A stretch of DNA of 48,145 bases from Thermodesulfovibrionia bacterium (GTDB lineage Bacteria > Nitrospirota > Thermodesulfovibrionia > UBA6902): NCBI GenBank assembly GCA_945786855.1, contig CALZGI010000056.1, positions 1 to 48,145 on the forward strand. The letters run 5' to 3'. The position numbers were made by a program, and so were the translations under genes. The notes under the pieces are model-generated. The model saw nothing but the letters and a program-made list of their open reading frames with translations. It had not been told where the DNA came from and did not search any database. Each line of letters starts with the position of its first letter. Within the stretch, counting starts at the first letter, position 1. This document shows, piece by piece, positions 1 to 8,550 of the stretch.

Positions 1-380
1 CCTGAGACACGGGCCCTCGTTTGGCTCAGCGCTTCAAGTTCAACATTATAGGCTGCTGCTGCCTTCTGCCAGGCGATAGCCGTTACATCCTTTTCAACAG
101 CTATGAAGCGGCCTCCATCACGTCGAAACACACGCACGACTTCAAGGTCCGACATGAGTCGCACTTCCACCGCCAGCCATTCACCGTCAGGTGAGACCAG
201 TGGTCGATACCCCTGGGCCTCGTGCAGCAACCTTAGCGGTTTGTCGTTGTCGACGCTGACCCAAAGCTCGCCGGCATCGTTGACGCTGGTGTAAATGTGA
301 AGCACGTTGATCGGCCGGGGTTCCTCACTGCAGCCGGTTATTAATACCAGTGCCAGGCATAGCCCGATAATCCGAATCAT
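1..380 (-). CDS. Lipoprotein, C-terminus cut by window edge
   Basis: An open frame of 126 codons begins with ATG at 378-380 and runs off the left edge. The first 17 residues form a short basic start, a hydrophobic core and the lipobox ITGC (Cys17), followed by SEEPRP, so the product is probably lipidated and membrane-anchored. The remainder contains stretches such as SPDGEWLAVEV, reminiscent of beta-propeller/TolB-like repeats, but too little is visible to name a family. The ATG lies four bases after the stop of the lysozyme-family gene, so the two are probably one transcript. The frame is too short to be reported as a complete ORF because it has no stop in the window. Its GC-rich codon use matches the lysozyme gene and not the rest of the window. 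Confidence 0.7.
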   Translation of the reverse strand, partial: MIRIIGLCLALVLITGCSEEPRPINVLHIYTSVNDAGELWVSVDNDKPLRLLHEAQGYRPLVSPDGEWLAVEVRLMSDLEVVRVFRRDGGRFIAVEKDVTAIAWQKAAAAYNVELEALSQTRARVS

Positions 381-384
381 CAGC

Positions 385-1161
385 TTAATCCCGCGGGTCT
401 CCATTCAGGTGAAATCCGAAAACCCTCTTCACGGCATTTGAGGTACGCTCACCCGGCCAGCCGTCCACGCGCAGAGAAATACCGTTAAAGGTATTGAGAA
501 AGCGCTGCAAATCTTCTCCGTACGCTATCACCTCATCGGCATAGTGCAACAAAGGGCCCTCGGGCATTTCTCCTACAAGCGGCCCGATTTCACCTCGCTC
601 CTCGAGGCGACGGATTATTACCGCGGCGCCGCACTGGCGAGAAACTGCTGTGTCGGACCAGGTACCATCAGCTACGTACTTACCGGAAGTGTAGTGATTG
701 GAAAAGCTCCACAGGTAAGGGCTTTTGACGTGAGCGTGATAAAGCCGGTATCCCCAGCCGTTGTACTTTTCCAGTTCGTACAGGATTCGCGGGAGTGACC
801 ATTCCTCTACCTTGTTGATCCCATGCATGTTCAGAGCATCCTGCGCACTTTCTTCCCAGCTAAAGGGCGGATCGCCTTCCACGGGCCGCCCGGACGGCAC
901 ATGTACCGTTCGGGCCGTCAAGCGGTCGCCGTTGTGCAGATGGCGATTAAAGCGTCGGCTGGCCTCCATGTTGTGAATGGCGGCGATGAAGAACCAGGGA
1001 GCGCCCACTTCAGAGGCAACGGCTTCATATCGTTCCTGGTTCTCGAGAACTCCGTCGACAATTGGATCGATGTCGTCAAAACGATCCGCTTTTACCTCAC
1101 AGGTAAGATAGAGCTCCTCGTATTCTTCCTGAAGCGATTGAGTGAAATTCACCTTTGCCAT
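385..1161 (-). CDS. Lysozyme-family (endolysin-like) peptidoglycan hydrolase
   Basis: The 258-aa product resembles the COG5526-type lysozyme-family proteins often found in proteobacteria and prophages. Residues 55-80 (FFIAAIHNMEAS..HLHNGD) carry the likely catalytic Glu66, and residues 150-185 hold the conserved core. The C-terminus (about 215-256) resembles a peptidoglycan-binding segment with the motifs VDGWPGERTS and GDPRD. No signal peptide is visible, so export would need a holin or another secretion route, or the protein acts after lysis. The start is supported by AAAGGAGGG three bases before ATG. It is followed after four bases by a lipoprotein gene. GC content is visibly higher than in the flanking genes, which suggests acquired DNA. 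The family call is from recognised motifs; the substrate is inferred. Confidence 0.75.
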   Translation of the reverse strand: MAKVNFTQSLQEEYEELYLTCEVKADRFDDIDPIVDGVLENQERYEAVASEVGAPWFFIAAIHNMEASRRFNRHLHNGDRLTARTVHVPSGRPVEGDPPFSWEESAQDALNMHGINKVEEWSLPRILYELEKYNGWGYRLYHAHVKSPYLWSFSNHYTSGKYVADGTWSDTAVSRQCGAAVIIRRLEERGEIGPLVGEMPEGPLLHYADEVIAYGEDLQRFLNTFNGISLRVDGWPGERTSNAVKRVFGFHLNGDPRD

Positions 1162-1312
1162 GTTCCCTCCTTTTCTGCATTTCCGTTATTGTCAGCCTGT
1201 TGCTGAGCCGTGTTATTGAGGCATTCTTTTGGGTTGTGTTCAGCATCATCGCCGTTAACTTTTATTGTTTCAATGTACCCTCAGATAATATTCCCATCCA
1301 GCAAAGACATAT

Positions 1313-1840
1313 TTAATTTCTGCATTGAATAATTTCTCTCAATATCTGCTCAGGCAGTACATCCCTGTTCCCGGACGTCACTTCATAAATTTCCATGTCG
1401 GGCCGGTTTTTTATTCTCCTGATAAACTCATCACCGCCGAGGGTTACCGTACCGACAACAATACTGGATGATTCAAGTACTCGAACTGCGGCATTTCTAA
1501 AAACCTGAGAAAAGCATTCCATCTTCCCGATCTCATCAAGTATTATAACAGTACCTGTTAAAGGAGTAATAGAAGGTACTGCGATGGTTTCAACATTTAC
1601 AATGCTTACGCCGTACCTTCTGATGGAAAATTCTGATTGTATACCCTGATGGGCAAGATAGCCAGACTGCCCATCCAGGGTTTTCATCATGAAACCGACC
1701 CTCTTCCCTGCCACCCTCTCCTCCTCCGTGTAAAAACCCTTTGCCGGGCAGGTCAGGGCCCTGATGACTTTTTTTATGACTGTGGTCTTCCCCGACGACG
1801 GGGCGCCGGTTAAAAAAATATTCTTCTTTATTCGCTCCAT
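1313..1840 (-). CDS. THEP1-type nucleoside-triphosphatase
   Basis: A 175-aa P-loop protein with Walker A GAPSSGKT at residues 12-19 and Walker B VIILDEIGKME at about 98-108, the latter diagnostic of the THEP1/COG1618 NTPase family. Family members hydrolyse NTPs slowly in vitro; their cellular role is not settled, with nucleic-acid processing proposed. Length is typical for the family. It is the last gene of the minus-strand cluster that starts near 5.7 kb, separated from the TIGR03790-type gene by 70 bases. No Shine-Dalgarno precedes the ATG; instead TATACAAT lies seven bases upstream, so a leaderless transcript from its own promoter is possible. Family assignment is firm, function inferred. 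Confidence 0.85.
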   Translation of the reverse strand: MERIKKNIFLTGAPSSGKTTVIKKVIRALTCPAKGFYTEEERVAGKRVGFMMKTLDGQSGYLAHQGIQSEFSIRRYGVSIVNVETIAVPSITPLTGTVIILDEIGKMECFSQVFRNAAVRVLESSSIVVGTVTLGGDEFIRRIKNRPDMEIYEVTSGNRDVLPEQILREIIQCRN

Positions 1841-1910
1841 ATGAATAATTGTATAGTATTAGGATCTTTGGCACTATGGCTCTTCTGCTCTATTGCTCTT
1901 TTGCGCTTTA

Positions 1911-3230
1911 TCAAGGCGGAGACGGCAGATTATCATGAAAATATGCAGGCCTGTTTTTAAAAGGATTATACAGGGGATCGCCGACGAGTATCATCCTCCA
2001 TGAGAGCAGGGGGTTTGTCATGGCAAAGACCTCGGCAATGGTGTATTGACCGGTCATGAGCAGCGGGAAAAAGAGGGACGGATGAGGGAAGGCATGAAGA
2101 TAGGGTTCCGAAACCGGCCCCAGTGATGCAACCACTCCCCGTTCTATCATGCTTTTCACCCAGTAGGCATGCTTCGTACTGTGGAGCGATCTGGCCTCTG
2201 CACTTGCCACATGATATCCAACGGCACCCTTGACCCATTGAAAGGCATCTTGGTATTTTCCAAGACTGTACCATCCGCAGTAAAGTGCAGCAGCAGGAGC
2301 CTCTCCGGAACCAAACAGTGCTGGACGATTGTCGAGTACAACGGGCAATAAACCTTTTTGAAGGATTTGAGCCGCCCTTCTGATTTCATTATCATAAGCT
2401 GCGTATGCCGAGTTTCCCTTAAGACCCCTGGCATCAAGATATATTTTGCCGGAAAGACCCTCTTTTTCTGTTTCAATCGACGCCCTGATCAGTTCTTCTG
2501 CAAGCTCCGGAGTCGGAGCGTCCACTCTGCTCACCATCAAAACCCGGCCAAAATGGGCTGCTTTCCCTCTGTTCGGAAGGAACTGAGGATTGGACTGCCA
2601 GCCTGCATAGGGATAGTCAGGGGACAACAGCAGCGCAAGTTCAGAGTCCACGGCGGACTTTGTATCACTTCCATTGAGAGTGCCAAGTCTCAATCGGAGG
2701 CTTTTTATTTCGCCGTCAAGTTTGCGAACAGCTTTCTTCAGATCTCCTTTTTCGGCACCAGGCTCTTTTCTTTTCTCCCGAAGAAGTGAAAGTTCCTCTC
2801 TCTTTTTCTTTATCGTATGTTCAAGATTGTTTATTTCCTTTTCCGGAATGATAAGCGGCTTCAGGGCAGCTATTCTGAGGGGAATTCCATAAGCCGTAAC
2901 AATACAGCGGATATTACTGCCCTCATCATTGAGGTTCCCTATTATATTCCGCACTGGCTCGGCAATCACCCGATTGTAATGGTCGAATGAAACATCATCC
3001 TTCAGTACGGTATTAACCTTGATAAGATGCCCGGAAGGTACTTCACGAAGATCCATGTACAACTGACCGATACGGACTGACTCAGAGGATTTGGCATTGA
3101 CAAGAACAACAACTTCCTCCGGAAGCAATGCTGCTTCCGACAATCCTGCAGTGGCAAAAGCAAAAGACATGTACAGAAAGAAAATGGCAATCAATGTCCC
3201 GAATGGCTGTATCAGCACCTGACTTTGCAC
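1911..3230 (-). CDS. TIGR03790-family exported protein of unknown function
   Basis: The protein is up to 439 aa long and has an N-terminal hydrophobic segment (about residues 10-32) that looks like a signal peptide. The following segment PEEVVVLVNAKSSES..G..Y is typical of the uncharacterised TIGR03790 family. Residues about 130-185 are highly charged (runs of K, E and R with leucines) and predict a coiled coil, an insertion in the middle of the domain. The C-terminal third contains GDPLYNPF, another family hallmark. The open frame starts with GTG at 3230, but the AAGGGGG preceding it is too close; GTG at codon 5 (3218) has better spacing, so the start is uncertain. It follows the SGNH hydrolase by 11 bases and is probably co-transcribed. 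No function is assigned for the family. Confidence 0.7.
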   Translation of the reverse strand: MQSQVLIQPFGTLIAIFFLYMSFAFATAGLSEAALLPEEVVVLVNAKSSESVRIGQLYMDLREVPSGHLIKVNTVLKDDVSFDHYNRVIAEPVRNIIGNLNDEGSNIRCIVTAYGIPLRIAALKPLIIPEKEINNLEHTIKKKREELSLLREKRKEPGAEKGDLKKAVRKLDGEIKSLRLRLGTLNGSDTKSAVDSELALLLSPDYPYAGWQSNPQFLPNRGKAAHFGRVLMVSRVDAPTPELAEELIRASIETEKEGLSGKIYLDARGLKGNSAYAAYDNEIRRAAQILQKGLLPVVLDNRPALFGSGEAPAAALYCGWYSLGKYQDAFQWVKGAVGYHVASAEARSLHSTKHAYWVKSMIERGVVASLGPVSEPYLHAFPHPSLFFPLLMTGQYTIAEVFAMTNPLLSWRMILVGDPLYNPFKNRPAYFHDNLPSPP

Positions 3231-3241
3231 CCCCTTTCAGT

Positions 3242-4177
3242 TTATTCAAAGACATCGACAGGATAAGCATTCACAATATTCATCTCAATCAGTTTATTGA
3301 AAACATTCCTGGCTATAAGCCTATAACCAAGATCCCCCGGATGCCACCTGTCACTTCCAAAAACATTAAGCCCCCGCTGCAGTGCCTGTCTGAACATGCT
3401 TTCATTATCTACAACAGGCACTTTGAGCTGACTGTATGTATTATGAATAAGCACCTCCGGCCTACCCCATCCGACAGTGTGATATTTCATAAAAACAATA
3501 TTTATGTGATTATTCTCCGAGATCCGCTTAAGCTCAGCGATATTGTTCACCAATGCATCGATAAATGCCTTTGACTTTCCGGGATCATCGTTGAAAAATT
3601 CAACGGCCCTTCTTTTCCCTTCCTTATCAAAGGCAGGCACTTCCATGTCCCGCAGAGCACTTGATACGTAGAGAAGCCTGAAAAACTGGTATACCTTCAG
3701 ATGGCTAAGCATCAATTCTGCCTGTGCATTCAGTTTCTTCATGAAATTCATATCATAGTATTTAAAAATAGTGCTTTCCTCGAAGTTCCAGGGATCATTA
3801 ATTCCGACCATCATAATAACAGTATCGGGCCTGAGTTCTGAAATATTTCCTGTATACCGGTTTAACGTCTGCGATGAATTAATCCCGGGTATGCCGAGGT
3901 TAATGACTTCATACCTTTTATCGGGGATATTATTATCAAGAATTTTCTGAAGCTGACTTGGATAACTGAACTCGTCTCTATCTGATGCCCCGATTCCATA
4001 TGTTGTGGAGTCACCAATACACACAATCCTGTAGGATTGGCTCTTTTCGTGAATGCTGTTTCCCGGGTCCCGGAGGAACAGTGCTCCGGCCCTGAAAAGG
4101 AGCTCTGCAGACAAGACGGCAATGAACATGCCAAATATGATTATGAATACATTCTGTTTAATCGATGATTGCTTCAT
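3242..4177 (-). CDS. SGNH/GDSL-type hydrolase, membrane-anchored
   Basis: A 311-aa protein with one N-terminal membrane segment (about residues 8-30) and a periplasmic SGNH esterase domain. Block I is GDSTT with nucleophile Ser57, block II NLGIPG near residues 93-98, block III GIND at 125-128, and block V SDRWHP with Asp276 and His279 (DxxH). All four catalytic blocks are intact, so an active esterase or deacetylase acting on an acylated envelope polymer is plausible; the substrate is not visible. Next to a TIGR03790-type protein and a zinc-ribbon protein, it may belong to a small envelope operon. ATG is the natural start because the anchor begins directly after it. Confidence 0.8.
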   Translation of the reverse strand: MKQSSIKQNVFIIIFGMFIAVLSAELLFRAGALFLRDPGNSIHEKSQSYRIVCIGDSTTYGIGASDRDEFSYPSQLQKILDNNIPDKRYEVINLGIPGINSSQTLNRYTGNISELRPDTVIMMVGINDPWNFEESTIFKYYDMNFMKKLNAQAELMLSHLKVYQFFRLLYVSSALRDMEVPAFDKEGKRRAVEFFNDDPGKSKAFIDALVNNIAELKRISENNHINIVFMKYHTVGWGRPEVLIHNTYSQLKVPVVDNESMFRQALQRGLNVFGSDRWHPGDLGYRLIARNVFNKLIEMNIVNAYPVDVFE

Positions 4178-4240
4178 TCGATTTTTGATGCAGTTTTTCT
4201 TTCATCAGAGGCGCCTCCCGTAACAGGATTTTCTCACCGC

Positions 4241-4420
4241 TCAGAAAGATGGGGCAGTATACCCGATATCAAACACGTTATGGCAGGAGGGACAAATAAA
4301 AAGCCACTTCATGTGCCCGCCTTCTTTCCTGAACATGGAATGAAATCCGTCCCGGTAGCCGCATGACGGGCAAATCCTGAACTCATCTCCCGGGTTTACT
4401 TTATTCACTTTATAATCCAT
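4241..4420 (-). CDS. Small double-CxxC zinc-ribbon protein
   Basis: A 59-aa protein with two CPSC knuckles (CPSCGYRDGF and CPSCHNVFD) about 26 residues apart, the spacing of a zinc ribbon. I chose the second ATG (4418-4420) because GGAG lies six bases upstream of it; the frame also permits a start four codons earlier at 4432. It sits between the uracil-DNA-glycosylase-like gene and the SGNH hydrolase on the same strand. Zinc ribbons this small may bind nucleic acid or a protein partner, but nothing here decides which. No specific family was recognised. Confidence 0.6.
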   Translation of the reverse strand: MDYKVNKVNPGDEFRICPSCGYRDGFHSMFRKEGGHMKWLFICPSCHNVFDIGYTAPSF

Positions 4421-4465
4421 GGCATTCTCCATTTTATATGCTTCAGTTTGTGAGTCCGGCTTCTC

Positions 4466-5140
4466 TCACCCTGTTTTGTTTATTTCCCTTATGATCTGGG
4501 TTCGAAATTTAGTCGCACCACCGTTGGCGGGATGTCTGACTGAGGGAACTTCCATTCCCATTCTGAGTAATTGCTTTTTTGCCTTTTCTCCGATAGCAAT
4601 AATTTTTATCCCCTTTTGTATTTTGAGTAATTGATTCAGGACAACTTCGCCATTTTCGAACTCCCGATCAGATGGAGTCCTATTTGACAGAAGGCCTTTT
4701 TTCGGGTTATAGGGATGCCAGGGGAATGCGTTCCAGAATATAAAATCCCTCATATCAAACCCTGAATGTATGAGTTTTTCCCATACTATTGTTGCCGTCG
4801 GTTCGCTGAATCCATCTTTCCTGACCCGGATTTTGCTGGTTCGCTGCGGTTCAATGTTCGAGAAGACATGCCCGGGATCAATTGATTTATGTTTCATCTT
4901 TCCAAGCAGAATACGTTCTGATGTCATTGGAATTCCGGTAAAATGTCCGCCCTGGTATCCCATGGCCTCTGCAAGCAGAAGATATTTCGCATCCTTTCTC
5001 TCTGACAGGTATTGCCTGAGATGAGTCAGCCTTTTATCTGGCGACTCTGTGTCAATATCATGCTCCACGTCATAGGAGAACCAGGGATTAAACACATTAT
5101 CCAACTTGATTCCCTGTAAACTGTTTATAAAATCATTCAT
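4466..5140 (-). CDS. Uracil-DNA glycosylase superfamily protein
   Basis: A 224-aa protein with hallmarks of the UDG superfamily. Residues 56-72 (LAEAMGYQGGHFTGIPM) correspond to the water-activating/phosphate motif in the diverged subgroup that carries GYQG..FTGIP. Residues 137-145 (NAFPWHPYN) form the second strand, and residues 202-207 (RHPANG) replace the usual HPS minor-groove loop. The expected role is removal of uracil or another damaged base from DNA. The diverged motif A means the base specificity cannot be predicted and the activity is inferred. It follows the exported protein at 5160-5699 by 19 bases and is probably in the same transcript, although the neighbours are not repair genes. 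The Shine-Dalgarno is weak. Confidence 0.75.
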   Translation of the reverse strand: MNDFINSLQGIKLDNVFNPWFSYDVEHDIDTESPDKRLTHLRQYLSERKDAKYLLLAEAMGYQGGHFTGIPMTSERILLGKMKHKSIDPGHVFSNIEPQRTSKIRVRKDGFSEPTATIVWEKLIHSGFDMRDFIFWNAFPWHPYNPKKGLLSNRTPSDREFENGEVVLNQLLKIQKGIKIIAIGEKAKKQLLRMGMEVPSVRHPANGGATKFRTQIIREINKTG

Positions 5141-5159
5141 TGCCTGACCGGGAAGAATG

Positions 5160-5699
5160 TCACTCTATTTTAAGATTTATCAAGGCATCTCTAAACTGAC
5201 CTGCACTGTCTTCAGCAAGAGTTCCCGGCAAGACCAGCAGCACATTGCCTTTCACAAATGTCCATGTATACAGTTCTCCATTTTCGTTCCGCTCATGATA
5301 ATACTTTTTTATCTTTTCAAGATTATCTTTCAATTTAAAGCTCATAATGTACCCCTCTGCATCCTCACCCGATAATGGAACAGAAAACTTTCTTACCTCA
5401 TTCACGCTTGAGGGAAGTTCGCCATGGTTCATTTCAGTTACCAGTGAAGAATCCCTGATTCCCAGTCCATTCTCATTGAATACGTTCATCACATCACCCG
5501 TAGACCACTCATAAGGAAATCCATGAGGGAACCATGATGGTACCTGAGGAGGAACAGTCGACGGCGCCGGATTATGGTGCCAGCTTCCCCCGGGACTGCG
5601 GCCGGAGCTTTTGGCATCTGCATTTGCAGCATATCCATATATTATGAAAAGCGCTGCTACAAAGGTAACGATTATCCGTATTATTTTTTGTTTTTCCAT
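5160..5699 (-). CDS. Exported protein of unknown function
   Basis: A 179-aa protein with a clear signal peptide: KQK, a hydrophobic stretch to about residue 24, then ANADA, a plausible signal-peptidase I site. A Pro/Ser/Trp-rich linker (about 30-65) follows, then a compact C-terminal domain with alternating hydrophobic strands. No family was recognised. The start has GGAG eight bases upstream. It is the first gene of the minus-strand cluster ending at 1313, so its promoter should lie in 5700-5900. Periplasmic location is inferred from the signal peptide. Confidence 0.65.
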   Translation of the reverse strand: MEKQKIIRIIVTFVAALFIIYGYAANADAKSSGRSPGGSWHHNPAPSTVPPQVPSWFPHGFPYEWSTGDVMNVFNENGLGIRDSSLVTEMNHGELPSSVNEVRKFSVPLSGEDAEGYIMSFKLKDNLEKIKKYYHERNENGELYTWTFVKGNVLLVLPGTLAEDSAGQFRDALINLKIE

Positions 5700-6044
5700 T
5701 TCATTGTCTCCATTCTTACAATTTATATCAGGTTATAAACGCTCAAAAAATACGCCAGACATGCTGCATGATAGTTCTCCTTCGAAAAAAGTCTTTGCTT
5801 GTAGAATTAATAGCATGGAAGGGTCCATTTACATTGAATCCATATGGCAGCAGGACCCTCTGATAGAATAAATCATACACTATACTACGCCGGCCAGTCC
5901 AGTTGGATATTCACATATTGAATAGACCAGACTGAGTACAACGAGCGAAAACTCCTCAAAAGAGCAGCCACCTTTCATACCCGCTCGATGCACTGTATAA
6001 TTTACCTATAGAGTAAATGACAAGCAAATGGTAACGAGGCTAGC
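5700..6044. other. Divergent intergenic region upstream of rtcB
   Basis: This 345-base gap separates a minus-strand gene from plus-strand rtcB and contains no credible coding frame. It holds an inverted repeat AGGGTCC (5820-5826) / GGACCCT (5853-5859) with a 26-base loop, and a TATAAT at 5996-6001. That TATAAT lies 43 bases before the rtcB ATG but has only a weak -35 element (TTTCAT, 17-base spacer). rtcB is preceded by GAGG at suitable spacing. I saw no sigma-54 element of the type that controls rtcB in enterobacteria. Confidence 0.4.
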
Positions 6045-7490
6045 ATGCCTATCAAAGGCCTGAGACGAATCGACAGTACAAAAGTTGAAGTCCCGAAAGG
6101 GTATAAACCCGGTATGAGGACAAACGGAATCATTTATGTTGATGAGACACTCGAAAAAAGCCTGGAAAGCCATTCCATAGAGCAGGTTGCAAATATTGCG
6201 ACCCTGCCGGGCATTGTCGGTTCATCTCTTGCAATGCCTGATATCCATACGGGATACGGATTCACTATCGGCGGCGTGGCTGCCTTTGACCTCAGGGAGG
6301 GCATTCTATCCCCCGGAGGTGTCGGCTATGACATAAACTGCGGTGTCAGGCTTTTAAGGAGCGACCTTCATAAAGAGGATATTACCCCCAAACTGAAGGA
6401 CATTGTACATGCCTTTTACCGGGACATTCCCACAGGTGTCGGATCAAAGGGGAAGCTGCGTCTGAATTCGAAGGATCACAAAAAAGTACTATTGAAAGGG
6501 GCTCGATGGGTTGTTGAACAGGGTTTCGGTGACGACAGTGACCTCGAACACACAGAATCCCAGGGATGTATGGAGGGCGCAGATCCCGGCTTGATCAGCA
6601 GCAAGGCCTACGAACGGGGGAGTACACAGCTCGGCACCCTGGGTTCCGGAAATCATTTTGCAGAAATCCAGTACGTCGATGAAATTTATGACGAAAGCGC
6701 TGCAACCGTCATGGGATTATTCGAGGGCCAGGTAACCGTGATGATTCACACCGGCTCCCGGGGGTTCGGCCATCAGGTATGCACCGACTTCCTCGAAGTG
6801 ATGCAGAGAGCGGCCCGGAAATACGGTATTGACCTCCCGGACAGGGAACTTGCCTGTGCACCTTTTGAGAGTCCTGAGGCACGAGATTATCTTTCCGCCA
6901 TGAAATCAGCTGCCAACTATGCATGGGCAAACAGGCAATTTATCATGCACTGGGTAAGAGAGTCTTTCATCCATGTCTTGAATACTGGACCGAAGACACT
7001 GGGCATGAACCTTGTGTACGATGTTGCGCATAATATTGCAAAAGTGGAAGAGCATGTTGTCAATGGAAGGAAAAGAAGACTGATTGTCCATCGGAAAGGT
7101 GCTACCAGGGCTTTCTCCCCCGCCCATTCGGAACTTCCAGAAATTTATAAACAGATCGGACAACCTGTTATAATACCGGGTGATATGGGAAGGGCATCCT
7201 TTGTTCTTCTCGGTACTGATACAGGAATGAGGGAGTCCTTTGGTTCCACATGCCATGGAGCAGGCAGGGCTATGTCAAGGCATCAAGCCCTCAAAAAAGC
7301 TAAGGGTCGTGCTATATGGAGAGAGATGGAAGATAAAGGCATTGTCGTAATGGCAACAGGAAAGAGAACTCTGTCAGAAGAAATGCCTGAAGCCTACAAG
7401 GATGTCTCCAATGTTGTTGATGTGGTCCATCGTGCGGGACTCTCAAAAAAAGTGGCCCGGCTCAGACCAATGGGCGTAATAAAAGGATAG
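6045..7490 (+). CDS. rtcB: RNA ligase RtcB
   Basis: RtcB joins RNA 3'-phosphate or 2',3'-cyclic-phosphate ends to 5'-OH ends using GTP and Mn2+, in tRNA splicing or RNA repair. The 481-aa product has full family length. The metal and guanylylation residues are all in place: Asp96 and Cys99 in GGVGYDINCG, Asn203/His204 in GSGNHFAE, His235 in MIHTGSRG, His329 in YDVAHN, and the guanylylated His404 in STCHGAGRAM. No archease, RtcA or RtcR gene lies next to it, so it is either a stand-alone repair ligase or its partners are elsewhere. The following gene is mqnA, unrelated in function and separated by a hairpin. Confidence 0.95.
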   Translation: MPIKGLRRIDSTKVEVPKGYKPGMRTNGIIYVDETLEKSLESHSIEQVANIATLPGIVGSSLAMPDIHTGYGFTIGGVAAFDLREGILSPGGVGYDINCGVRLLRSDLHKEDITPKLKDIVHAFYRDIPTGVGSKGKLRLNSKDHKKVLLKGARWVVEQGFGDDSDLEHTESQGCMEGADPGLISSKAYERGSTQLGTLGSGNHFAEIQYVDEIYDESAATVMGLFEGQVTVMIHTGSRGFGHQVCTDFLEVMQRAARKYGIDLPDRELACAPFESPEARDYLSAMKSAANYAWANRQFIMHWVRESFIHVLNTGPKTLGMNLVYDVAHNIAKVEEHVVNGRKRRLIVHRKGATRAFSPAHSELPEIYKQIGQPVIIPGDMGRASFVLLGTDTGMRESFGSTCHGAGRAMSRHQALKKAKGRAIWREMEDKGIVVMATGKRTLSEEMPEAYKDVSNVVDVVHRAGLSKKVARLRPMGVIKG

Positions 7491-7541
7491 TCATTCATGA
7501 ACCCGGGGGACAAAAATTTCAAGGCCGTATATTATAATAGG

Positions 7542-7561
7542 TACAGGGTATAATCCCTGTA
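7542..7561 (+). terminator. Hairpin between rtcB and mqnA
   Basis: A perfect 7-bp stem TACAGGG/CCCTGTA encloses the loop TATAAT. It lies 52 bases after the rtcB stop and 104 bases before mqnA. No U-tract follows directly (AGACTTCTCT), so intrinsic termination is uncertain. The loop being a consensus -10 hexamer suggests it could alternatively be an operator over an mqnA promoter. Confidence 0.35.
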
Positions 7562-7665
7562 AGACTTCTCTATTTATTCCTTTTCATGTGCCATTTTGAT
7601 TTTTCGTCTTTTACATCCGGCTTCATGGCATACACTATCGTATACGCCCGGACACATCTTACTTT

Positions 7666-8487
7666 ATGAAGAACTCAATGCTCAGGATAGGCAGAATTCC
7701 TTATGCCAATTTATTTCCCGTTTACTACTATCTCGACGATAAACGCAATTGTCCTGAATACAGGTTCATCAAGGGGGTTCCTTCAAAACTCAATAGTATG
7801 CTGCGTTCAGGAGAACTGGACATCAGTCCCTCCTCCTCAATAGAATATCTCAGAAACCAGGACAAGTACCGAATCCTTCCTGCGCTTTCAGTGAGTTCAA
7901 CCGGTCCGATACGCAGCATCCTGCTCTTTTCATCCCTTCCGATAGAGAAACTGGGAGGGGAAACAATAGCCCTCTCATCAGAGTCCGAGACTTCAGTCGC
8001 GCTGTTACAGGTCATTCTCACCAATTTTTTTTCATTAAAGTGCAGGTTCGAATATACGAACTTGAGCAGCGTAAGAAACATCCTCACACAGGTATCGGCG
8101 GTCCTTCATATTGGAGACACGGCAATGTCGGAGGCACAGAAACTGCTATCGGCCACCCCTCACTCATCACCTCTGTACACGTATGACCTTGGTGAGTTAT
8201 GGGACAGACATACAGGGCTCCCTTTTATATACGCCCTCTGGCTGGTAAGGAAAGAGTCTATTTCAGATAAAAGCAGACTCATCAGACAGCTTTCTTCTGA
8301 TTTACTTGATGCCAGGGAATATACCCGCCTGAAATACCCCTTCATAGCGGGAATGGCCCCGCAGAAAAAATGGATCAGTGAACAGGACCTCGTTCAGTAC
8401 TGGAAAATCATCTCCTACGACTTGACGAAGAAACATATGGCAGGATTGAAGCTCTTCGAGGATTATGTAAAAAAGATGGGGCACTGA
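7666..8487 (+). CDS. mqnA: Chorismate dehydratase MqnA (futalosine pathway)
   Basis: MqnA dehydrates chorismate to 3-enolpyruvylbenzoate, the first step of the futalosine menaquinone route. The 273-aa product has the family pattern: RIGRIPYANLFPVYY at the N-terminus, GVPSKLNSMLRSGELDISPSSSIEY at about 40-63, and the SVSSTGPIRSILLFS strand that lines the ligand pocket of this periplasmic-binding-protein-like fold. No signal peptide is present, so it is cytoplasmic as expected. No other mqn gene is in the window. The ATG at 7666 has no good Shine-Dalgarno; ATG at codon 5 (7678) is an alternative that still keeps the conserved start of the domain. Confidence 0.85.
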   Translation: MKNSMLRIGRIPYANLFPVYYYLDDKRNCPEYRFIKGVPSKLNSMLRSGELDISPSSSIEYLRNQDKYRILPALSVSSTGPIRSILLFSSLPIEKLGGETIALSSESETSVALLQVILTNFFSLKCRFEYTNLSSVRNILTQVSAVLHIGDTAMSEAQKLLSATPHSSPLYTYDLGELWDRHTGLPFIYALWLVRKESISDKSRLIRQLSSDLLDAREYTRLKYPFIAGMAPQKKWISEQDLVQYWKIISYDLTKKHMAGLKLFEDYVKKMGH

Positions 8488-8550
8488 AAAGAATAAACCC
8501 ACCTGTTCGCTCAAGGGACTTCTGCAAAAAAAGAGAACTTTCCGACGGAA

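Noticed and set aside
1146-1310. A coding-like frame (KVNGDDAEHNPKECLNN..) overlapping the start of the lysozyme gene
   Set aside because: It needs a read-through of a TGA, has no recognisable homologue type or hairpin, and overlaps a well-supported gene start.
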